From Candidatus Gastranaerophilales bacterium (GTDB taxonomy: Bacteria; Cyanobacteriota; Vampirovibrionia; Gastranaerophilales; Gastranaerophilaceae), in NCBI GenBank assembly GCA_905235825.1, contig CAJONH010000001.1:1-5022 (forward strand): a stretch of DNA of 5,022 nucleotides, given 5' to 3'. The notes beneath the pieces are model-generated. The model saw only the letters and a program-made list of their open reading frames with translations, had not been told where the DNA came from and did no database searches. Shown here in pieces: positions 1-4,757 of this stretch (positions within the stretch are counted from its first letter, which is position 1; the number at the start of each line of letters is the position of its first letter). Made by a program: the position numbers and the translations under genes.

Positions 1-1
1 A

Positions 2-754
2 AATATAAAAGAACTATGCAGAATAAATCATCTTGAAAATAAAATTGATTTACTTGAAAAAATAATAACTTCAATTAAATCTGCAAACAATACAAATTTA
101 TCGTCATTAGAAAATGATACAGAAATTCTGCTTGAAAATGAAGGCTTTTTAATAAGGCAGGGGGCAAATTATAAAATTGATGCTAAAATACTTGCAATAA
201 TCCGCAGAGCCTTAAAATCAATGAAAAAAGTTCAGTTTAATTATCAATCGGCAGATTATGAAAAAGATAAAGAAACAAATTTCAGAATAATAAAAGGATT
301 AAAGCCTGTAAAATCAGTTACAGCTGTTCCTTTAGGTATTTTGTATGGAGAAAAACATTATTTAATTGCAAAAAATGACGGTAAAATTAAAAATTATTTG
401 CTGCATAAAATAACAGATATAAAAGTTTTAGATGAATACTTTGAGCCTGAAAACAGTTTTAAGTTAAAAGAGTATTCAGCTCAATCGTTCGGAATTTATC
501 ACGATAAAATTTTGAATATAAAATTGAAATTCAAAAAAGAAATATCAGATGATATTATAAATTACAATTTTCATCCATTACAAAAAATTGAAATACAGAA
601 AAATGGTGCTGTTATTGTTACATTTCAAGCATCAGGGGAAAAATCAATATTGTTTAATCTTTTTAAATGGGGAGAAAATGTGCAGATTATATCTCCAAAA
701 AGTCTAAAAGATAAATACAAAAATTATTTGAGCGATATTTTAAAAAGTATTTAA
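2..754 (+). CDS. WYL-domain transcriptional regulator, C-terminal part (5' end outside window)
   Basis: The frame is open from the first bases of the window to the TAA at 752-754, giving 250 visible residues. The internal ATG at 221 is not a credible start because the coding frame runs uninterrupted for 73 codons before it. The visible part begins with a charged helical linker, then a stretch reading LAIIRRALKSMKKVQFNYQS, the usual entry to a WYL domain. Next comes the core strand with VPLGILYGEKHYLIAKN, where HYLIA replaces the canonical WYL triad, then a FEPENSFKLKEY segment and the C-terminal WCX-like part ending in FNLFKWGENVQIISPKSLKD. Family members are dimeric DNA-binding regulators with an N-terminal HTH (missing here) that sense ligands or nucleic acid through WYL, and many sit beside defence or DNA-repair genes. 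The target here is unknown. Assignment to the family is firm; the specific role is open. Confidence 0.88.
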   Translation, partial: NIKELCRINHLENKIDLLEKIITSIKSANNTNLSSLENDTEILLENEGFLIRQGANYKIDAKILAIIRRALKSMKKVQFNYQSADYEKDKETNFRIIKGLKPVKSVTAVPLGILYGEKHYLIAKNDGKIKNYLLHKITDIKVLDEYFEPENSFKLKEYSAQSFGIYHDKILNIKLKFKKEISDDIINYNFHPLQKIEIQKNGAVIVTFQASGEKSILFNLFKWGENVQIISPKSLKDKYKNYLSDILKSI

Positions 755-791
755 TCAAAACATTTACAACAGATTTTGGTAAAAATAAAGT

Positions 792-1031
792 TAAAATTAT
801 CAAATGTAGTGTTACAAATAATCAAACCAAGTGTTATTTTACATTTGTAGTGGCTTTCGGGAAAACCGGCATGGTGTCTGAGTTTTCGTGGTCGGAAGTA
901 AGTTGATATTTGCTTTTTAAAAAGTCCGCTATGCGGAAATTGTGTCCGATAATGTCCGGTCAATTGACAGAATATTTTACGAAATAGCCGTTATATAAAG
1001 TAAACAGGCAGTTTGGGAATAGGACATTTTT
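792..1031 (+). repeat. Non-coding repeated element, copy 1 (candidate structured RNA or small mobile element)
   Basis: This fills the 322-base gap between two convergent genes, together with the adjoining terminator. It matches 4081-4326 in the same orientation. A 36-nt block at 863-898 is identical in both copies and about 53% GC in a ~30% GC background. The 133 bases after it align without gaps at roughly three-quarters identity (by eye); the part before it aligns with a few indels. Visible structure: imperfect tandem motifs starting at 800 and 822; a possible imperfect stem before the core; an outer CCGGC/GTCGG pairing inside the core (one G-U on this strand); a perfect TCCGC-TAT-GCGGA hairpin at 925-937; and TGTC/GACA arms at 953-956 and 966-969. 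The strand is a guess. No conserved reading frame explains it. The family is not recognised. Confidence 0.75.
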
Positions 1032-1033
1032 AG

Positions 1034-1057
1034 AAAAAAAGACGGGCAAAACCCGTC
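1034..1057 (-). terminator. Intrinsic terminator of the U32-like gene
   Basis: Read on the minus strand, GACGGG, loop TTTTG and CCCGTC form a perfect 6-bp GC-rich stem (1057-1041) followed by seven T (1040-1034). It lies 19 nt after the stop codon of the gene ending at 1077. On the plus strand the hairpin has no T-run, so it acts for the minus strand only. It begins just beyond the right edge of repeat copy 1. Confidence 0.9.
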
Positions 1058-1076
1058 ATGCTACGTAAATATATAT

Positions 1077-2234
1077 TTAAACTATTTTGCAAGCAGGTAC
1101 ATAATGCGGTGCTTTTTCCCTCGCCTTCATTTTCTTTTCATAAAATTTTTGAATTTTTTCTGCACACTTATAACAATATCTGCATTCAACTCCGCACTTT
1201 GAACTGCACAAATGCCCGTATTTTTTGAAATGTTCAATTTGGGGCAATATATGCTTAATTTCTTTTGTTTTTAATTCCGATAATATTTCATTTTGAACAA
1301 GTCTGTTTATAAAACTGTTTATTGAAATATTTTCTATACTTTTATAATTATCTATAGCTTTAAAATACATTAAATATTCATTTAAATATTGTTCAAATCT
1401 AAATGTGTAAGCATCACGCCCAACTAGTTTAAATTTATTTATACCAATTTTTACATATTCTTCTATTTCCCACAGATATATATTATTATTTAATGTTAAA
1501 CTAAGAAACGGATATTTTTTTATTATGTGCGAACAATATGTTATACAATATCTATTTGAAATTGATAAATCACTATTGTTATTTACCGAGTTATCATAAT
1601 TTAAATTTTCGTGTAAACTTCTATGCGGACAGCCTTGCATACAGCCTTCATTTACAATAAGTTCAATTTCTAAATTAGGGTAATCGTGTTTTATGTTTTT
1701 TAATAGTTTAAAATTTTTATTAACATCATGACTTGGTACTATCTGTTTTATCTCAGGATGCATTAAAATTAAATTTTGGTACTCTGATATTGTTTTATAA
1801 TCCAAAGAAGTTGAAGCGTAGATATTAAAATCACTGTAATATTTTCCTAAATAACTCATTAATTGAGGATTTGCAACTCTTAATTTATTAACTCCCACAA
1901 CTCTAAATTCTTGTAATAACTTATCTAACTTTTCGAGCTTTTTATTAAAAGAAGGATTTTGAAAATCAAACGGCATAGAACTATTTAGAAGATAAATAAA
2001 ATCAACTTCTTTTTCTAAAGAATAAGAAAATAAATATTTCCAATAATTGAAATCGGTTTTATCGAATTGAATATTTCTTGATTGTTCAAACTCCGTAAAC
2101 ATTTCGCAAGTCGAAGGCAAACTTGCATATAAACTTGTTATTTTTGATTTTTCTATTTGTTTATTCAAATCAATAAGTTTTTCTATATTCTGCTTCTCAT
2201 ACGGCATCGGTAGTGAAAATTTATATCTAAACAT
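1077..2234 (-). CDS. Peptidase U32 / UbiV-like presumed iron-sulfur protein with extra C-terminal Cys cluster
   Basis: This is a 385-aa soluble protein with no signal peptide or membrane segment. The middle reads like a U32-family barrel: LRVANPQLM (118-126), IYASTSLD (138-145), then NEGCMQGCPHRSLH (195-208), NRYCITYC (227-234) and KFKLVGRD (267-274, the usual 'K-x-x-GR' position). In characterised relatives (UbiU/UbiV, from memory) four cysteines hold a 4Fe-4S cluster; by pattern Cys43, Cys198 or 202, Cys230 and Cys234 could do so here. Beyond the barrel lies a second cluster, Cys343, 347, 351, 354 and 357, followed by a lysine-rich helix, which I do not know from standard U32 proteins. Relatives act in O2-independent hydroxylation, RNA modification or proteolysis; the substrate here is unknown. 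The ATG at 2234 has an AAGAG ribosome site 8 nt upstream. It is divergent from the HTH gene at 2297 and shares its operator region. Confidence 0.72.
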   Translation of the reverse strand: MFRYKFSLPMPYEKQNIEKLIDLNKQIEKSKITSLYASLPSTCEMFTEFEQSRNIQFDKTDFNYWKYLFSYSLEKEVDFIYLLNSSMPFDFQNPSFNKKLEKLDKLLQEFRVVGVNKLRVANPQLMSYLGKYYSDFNIYASTSLDYKTISEYQNLILMHPEIKQIVPSHDVNKNFKLLKNIKHDYPNLEIELIVNEGCMQGCPHRSLHENLNYDNSVNNNSDLSISNRYCITYCSHIIKKYPFLSLTLNNNIYLWEIEEYVKIGINKFKLVGRDAYTFRFEQYLNEYLMYFKAIDNYKSIENISINSFINRLVQNEILSELKTKEIKHILPQIEHFKKYGHLCSSKCGVECRYCYKCAEKIQKFYEKKMKAREKAPHYVPACKIV

Positions 2235-2245
2235 AATTTTAGCTC

Positions 2246-2298
2246 TTGGACAAATAGGTCATATTTATATCTATATAATATGGAATAATAGGTCATAT
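2246..2298. promoter_or_regulatory. Divergent promoter with paired operator repeats (copy 1)
   Basis: Two near-identical 18-bp direct repeats, TGGACAAATAGGTCATAT (2247-2264) and TGGAATAATAGGTCATAT (2281-2298), lie 34 bp apart with a perfect TATAAT (2274-2279) between them. For the plus-strand HTH gene the predicted start of transcription (~2286) falls inside repeat 2, which also covers the start codon. The -35 region falls inside repeat 1, and no good -35 hexamer exists at normal spacing. A possible minus-strand -10 (TATAAA, 2269-2264) would start transcription of the U32-like gene inside repeat 1. The same arrangement recurs at 3782-3834. Binding by the adjacent HTH protein is inferred. Confidence 0.75.
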
Positions 2299-2506
2299 GT
2301 CAAGGATAAAATTGTTAGGTCAAAATATAAAAAAATATCGAGAAGAAAAAGGATTACGTCAAATTGATGTTGCCGTTGCTTTAGGTTTTTCAGAAGAATA
2401 TGTCGGAAGGATTGAGAGAGGACAAAAATATATAAGTTTACGAAAATTATTTGAACTTACTGATATTTTAGAAATTGAGTTTTATAAATTAACAAATTTT
2501 AAATAA
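2297..2506 (+). CDS. Small XRE-family HTH regulator, copy 1 (controller-protein-like)
   Basis: This 69-aa protein is essentially one HTH_3 domain: LGQNIKKYREEKGLRQIDVA (helices 1-2, residues 7-26), recognition helix SEEYVGRIERG (32-42), then SLRKLFELTDIL (47-58) and a short tail. Size and helix pattern resemble restriction-modification controller proteins and other autoregulating XRE repressors, but no restriction or methylase gene is present. It is 61/69 identical to the protein at 3833-4042. The ATG at 2297 is preceded only by a weak TAGG at 4-nt spacing and overlaps operator repeat 2, so the protein probably controls its own synthesis. The transcript leader would be about 11 nt. It is divergent from the U32-like gene and convergent with the cysteine-rich gene ending at 2529. 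No terminator hairpin is visible between the convergent ends. Confidence 0.9.
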   Translation: MSRIKLLGQNIKKYREEKGLRQIDVAVALGFSEEYVGRIERGQKYISLRKLFELTDILEIEFYKLTNFK

Positions 2507-2528
2507 TTTTATAGTCAATTTCGCACTA

Positions 2529-2819
2529 TTATTTCCCGCATCTATGCCCCATTGCCCTGCAAATTCTATTACAACTATCGTAGCTACTGTTATATGCATC
2601 TATTTCACATACATCCCACACTTTTCCGCAAGCATAGCAACCTACAGTGTTTAGTGGAGCATCATCACATCTTTCTATTATAGAACAATTATCTCTACTG
2701 CAATTTTCGTTGCTACAACAATCGCACCAAGTTAAGAGTTCATTTTTATTGATAATAGTATCTTCATATAATTTTTCTATTTCTAAAATATTTAAGCTAG
2801 TTATCTCTTTGAAATTCAT
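2529..2819 (-). CDS. Cysteine-rich small protein coupled to the ATP-grasp gene
   Basis: This is a 96-aa protein of no family I recognise. Residues 1-30 form an acidic amphipathic segment with no signal peptide or hydrophobic export helix. Residues 31-96 carry 12 cysteines, at 32, 34, 35, 40, 45, 51, 61, 64, 71, 83, 87 and 94, including a CYAC pair (61-64) and a C-terminal GHRCGK. The ATG at 2819 begins one base after the ATP-grasp stop codon, and the ribosome site GAAAGGA sits in the last codons of that gene, so the two are almost certainly co-transcribed and translationally coupled. The cysteine spacing suits zinc or Fe-S binding, or a leader-plus-cysteine-rich-core peptide substrate; the sequence does not decide. 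A plus-strand open frame across it (2647-2844) is only its shadow. Confidence 0.78.
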   Translation of the reverse strand: MNFKEITSLNILEIEKLYEDTIINKNELLTWCDCCSNENCSRDNCSIIERCDDAPLNTVGCYACGKVWDVCEIDAYNSSYDSCNRICRAMGHRCGK

Positions 2820-2820
2820 T

Positions 2821-3771
2821 TTATATCCTTTCTATATTAATTAATTTGCCTAATTTTAAATTAACAGTCATGTCTTTTAAAACATTAAATCCTGAATAAG
2901 GTGTACATGTTAGTTCCTCAAAATAAATACGATGTTTAAATATCATCCAATCAACACGAACAAAACAAAAATCTACTGCAAGTTGTTTTGATAAAACAAA
3001 AGCCTGTTTTATTAAATTATCTGCTTCTTTTTTTATATTTTCTTCGGAAAAATCGAAAATATTTTCCATTGGTTTAAAATTTTCATCCCATATGCTCATT
3101 TTTTTATCATCAAAAAAATGTATAATTATTTGAGGGTTTCCATTAAAGCAATAAATATTTATTGTTTCAGATGTTTTATCAAGTTGTTCTCTCATTAAAG
3201 GTTCAATTAAAATTTTAGGCTTTATATTAAGATATTGAAGTTCAAAACCTCCCCACCAGCAGAAATTTTGTTCTAACCAACCAGTCATTTGTTGTTTTAT
3301 TGCTTGAAATAGTTTTTGATTATTTAAAAATTCATTTTTACTTTTAATTATATAATGCCATTTGCAGCCGTGGTTGCATTTTAAAACAAAAGCATTTGGC
3401 AGTTTTTCAAAATCAATTTCATCAAAATTATCACACATTTGTAAAACAGGTTTTAGATATTCTTCACCAATTTTCTCTTTTACGTAATTCCTTACTTTTA
3501 TTTTATCCGTACAATCACACATTAAAGGCGTTACACCATAAAGTTTTATCCATTGTATCTTTTGATTAAATGTCTTACATCTTTTTTTATCAATTACCCA
3601 TGCCTGTTTCTTAAAGTCAAAACTCAAAGGAAGATTTTCTCCTGTATTTAATTTAAATAGTTCAGCTAAATACAATGGGTATTCTCTTACATCTAAATTC
3701 TGTAAAAAAGAATAATTCCATGGTGGGTTTTCTATTTTATTTCTTTTTATAAGACTTACTAAATTAATCAT
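2821..3771 (-). CDS. TupA-like ATP-grasp protein
   Basis: This 316-aa protein has the hallmarks of the ATPgrasp_TupA family (PF14305) in order: TFNQKIQWIKLY (67-78), DKIKVRNYVKEKIGEEYL (89-106), FDEIDFEKLPNAFVLKCNHG (116-135, the nucleotide-binding region), IKPKILIEPLM (183-193), YCFNGNPQIII (207-217) and the carboxylate-bearing end VRVDWMIF...IYFEELTCTPYSGF (271-295), whose Asp and Glu residues should bind Mg-ATP. Family members form amide or related bonds by acyl phosphate and are usually found in surface polysaccharide or teichuronopeptide clusters; no such cluster is visible here. The start is the ATG at 3771, with AAAGGT about 5 nt upstream. An in-frame TTG at 3798 would lie inside the operator and is rejected. 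It is divergent from the second HTH gene and leads the operon with the cysteine-rich gene. Confidence 0.85.
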   Translation of the reverse strand: MINLVSLIKRNKIENPPWNYSFLQNLDVREYPLYLAELFKLNTGENLPLSFDFKKQAWVIDKKRCKTFNQKIQWIKLYGVTPLMCDCTDKIKVRNYVKEKIGEEYLKPVLQMCDNFDEIDFEKLPNAFVLKCNHGCKWHYIIKSKNEFLNNQKLFQAIKQQMTGWLEQNFCWWGGFELQYLNIKPKILIEPLMREQLDKTSETINIYCFNGNPQIIIHFFDDKKMSIWDENFKPMENIFDFSEENIKKEADNLIKQAFVLSKQLAVDFCFVRVDWMIFKHRIYFEELTCTPYSGFNVLKDMTVNLKLGKLINIERI

Positions 3772-3781
3772 ATTTTTACCT

Positions 3782-3834
3782 TTGGACAAATAGGTCAAAT
3801 ATATATTTTTATAATATGGAATAATAGGTCATAT
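3782..3834. promoter_or_regulatory. Divergent promoter with paired operator repeats (copy 2)
   Basis: The repeats are TGGACAAATAGGTCAAAT (3783-3800) and TGGAATAATAGGTCATAT (3817-3834), again 34 bp apart with TATAAT (3810-3815) between them. The geometry is identical to copy 1: the second repeat covers the HTH start codon at 3833, and the first lies just ahead of the ATP-grasp ribosome site. The AT-rich spacer between the repeats is less conserved than the repeats themselves, as expected for real binding sites. Transcription towards the ATP-grasp gene would start at about 3791 from a weaker TATATT-like -10. Regulator identity is inferred. Confidence 0.75.
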
Positions 3835-4042
3835 GTCAAGAGTAAAATTATTAGGTCAGAATATAAAGAAATATCGAGAAGAAAAAGGCTTACGGCAAAT
3901 CGATATTGCCGTTGCTTTAGGCTTTTCAGAAGAATATGTTTGTAGAATTGAAAGAGGACAAAAATATATCAGTTTACGTAAATTATTTCAATTAACGGAT
4001 ATTTTACAAATAGATTTTAATAAATTGACTAACTTTAGATAA
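3833..4042 (+). CDS. Small XRE-family HTH regulator, copy 2
   Basis: This 69-aa paralogue of the protein at 2297-2506 differs at 8 positions (I4V, V25I, G37C, E53Q, E59Q, E61D, Y63N, K69R). The HTH is otherwise intact: helix 2 RQIDIAVALG (21-30) and recognition helix SEEYVCRIERG (32-42). The change to Cys37 lies in the recognition helix. Three of the eight changes remove acidic charge or shorten a side chain in the C-terminal tail, where controller-type proteins dimerise. There is no strong ribosome site; TAGG lies 4 nt before the ATG, inside the operator. It probably represses itself and the divergent ATP-grasp operon, and could cross-bind the nearly identical operator of copy 1. Repeat copy 2 begins about 40 bases downstream. 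Confidence 0.9.
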   Translation: MSRVKLLGQNIKKYREEKGLRQIDIAVALGFSEEYVCRIERGQKYISLRKLFQLTDILQIDFNKLTNFR

Positions 4043-4080
4043 TTAATAAATTTAAGAACAAACTTTTGTTTTAAAATATA

Positions 4081-4326
4081 TAAAATTATCAAAATCAGTG
4101 TTACTTTTCTCAAACCAATTGTTACTATACATCAATTTTTAGTGACGGTTTTCGCTGAAACCGGCATGGTGTCTGAGTTTTCGTGGTCGGAAGCAGCTTG
4201 ATATTCAAGTTTTAAAAAGTCCGATATGCGGAAAATGTGTCCGGTTTTGTCCTCTTACTTGACAAAACATTTTTGAAAAATGGCATTATATAAGGAAAAT
4301 AGGCAGGTTTTGTATAGGACATTTTT
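4081..4326 (+). repeat. Non-coding repeated element, copy 2
   Basis: This copy has the same orientation as 792-1031 and also lies between convergent reading frames. The 36-nt invariant block is at 4158-4193. Structure is clearer than in copy 1: a perfect CGGTTT/AAACCG hairpin (4146-4163), a perfect CTTGA-TAT-TCAAG hairpin (4197-4209), TCCG/CGGA arms (4220-4232) and TGTC/GACA arms (4248-4264). Ahead of the core, motifs TCAAAATCAGTGTTAC (4089-4104) and TCAAACCAATTGTTAC (4110-4125), with a weaker third from 4132, repeat every 21-22 bp. The right edge is AGGACATTTTT, shared by both copies, and ends 4 bases before the next stop codon. The antisense frame that is open in copy 1 meets a TGA here, which argues against coding. 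Confidence 0.75.
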
Positions 4327-4330
4327 TGAG

Positions 4331-4687
4331 TTATACAGTATTTGCTTTTTGTTCTTGCGTTAAATCTTTTGTATAAATAATATATTCATTGCCATTTTCA
4401 TCGGTCATTGTTTTTTCTTCAAAACCTTCTTTGCATTTGTCTATCATTCCATTTTTAGTAACCAAAATTATACCGTTTTTATCTTTACTTATATTATCTA
4501 TAGATTTTAATAGATTATTTATATACTGAGTTTCTAAACTCTTTTTGTTATTACTACAAGTCACTATAAAAGTTTTTTTATCCTTTTTAACTGAAAAAAT
4601 ATTTTGACTTGCTGTACTTAAATTTTCTACAAATTCAAAATTTTCTTGTTTTAATAAATCAACTACAGGTTTTAATCTTTCAGGTAC
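4331..4687 (-). pseudogene. Unrecognised reading frame without a proper start (possible 5'-decayed gene)
   Basis: The frame is open for 118 codons, from just after a TAA (4690-4688) to the stop at 4331, and its composition is protein-like throughout: it opens VPERLKPVVDLLKQENFEFV and ends DLTQEQKANTV. It has no ATG or TTG start. The only usable initiator is a GTG at 4564, which would give 77 aa; an AAGGA lies about 16 nt before it, too far for normal initiation. Because residues ahead of the GTG look equally coding, I infer that the true start was lost by mutation or truncation, or that initiation is unconventional. A mid-part reading KDKKTFIVTCSNNKKSL vaguely recalls nuclease-like core strands, but this is too weak to name. 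The C-terminus abuts repeat copy 2. An AT-rich TATAAA-type box lies just upstream (about 4701) in the gap shared with the divergent kinase. Confidence 0.45.
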
Positions 4688-4723
4688 TTAATTATTATTT
4701 ATAAGACAAGTTAAAAGAAAAAA

Positions 4724-4757
4724 TTGCTTAAAAATTGAACTATGTTAAAATATGTTT
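4724..4757 (+). promoter_or_regulatory. Extended -10 promoter of the zeta-like kinase
   Basis: TTGCTT (4724-4729) is followed by a 16-nt spacer and TAAAAT (4746-4751), with an upstream TG (4743-4744) forming an extended -10. The expected transcription start is about 4758, exactly the A of the second in-frame ATG. No ribosome site precedes either ATG, so a leaderless mRNA is predicted. Confidence 0.6.

Noticed and set aside
221..223. ATG as the start of the WYL gene
   Set aside because: The same frame is open upstream to the window edge with WYL-family-like sequence, so this Met is internal.
751..963. 70-codon minus-strand open frame starting with TTG
   Set aside because: It lies across repeat copy 1; the aligned frame in copy 2 lacks the start and hits a TGA soon after, so it is not conserved coding.
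964..997. TTGACA plus TATATAA in the element as a sigma-70 promoter (also 4259-4293)
   Set aside because: The spacer is 21-22 bp, too long for a standard promoter, and no plus-strand gene follows; kept only as a conserved part of the element.
2297..2506. Controller of a restriction-modification system
   Set aside because: The protein resembles such controllers, but no methyltransferase or endonuclease gene is in the window, so only the regulator type is called.
2647..2844. 65-codon plus-strand open frame
   Set aside because: It is the antisense shadow of the Cys-rich gene, with a low-complexity product and no ribosome site.
3796..3798. TTG start for the ATP-grasp gene
   Set aside because: It lies within operator repeat 1 and has no ribosome site; the ATG at 3771 has AAAGGT at proper spacing.
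4057..4070. AACAA/TTGTT hairpin after the second HTH gene as a terminator
   Set aside because: Only five A/T-rich pairs and no clean T-run directly after it; too weak to call.
792..4326. Template/variable repeat pair of a diversity-generating retroelement, or a CRISPR array
   Set aside because: Differences between the copies are not confined to A positions, no reverse transcriptase is present, and there are only two long copies rather than short regularly spaced repeats.
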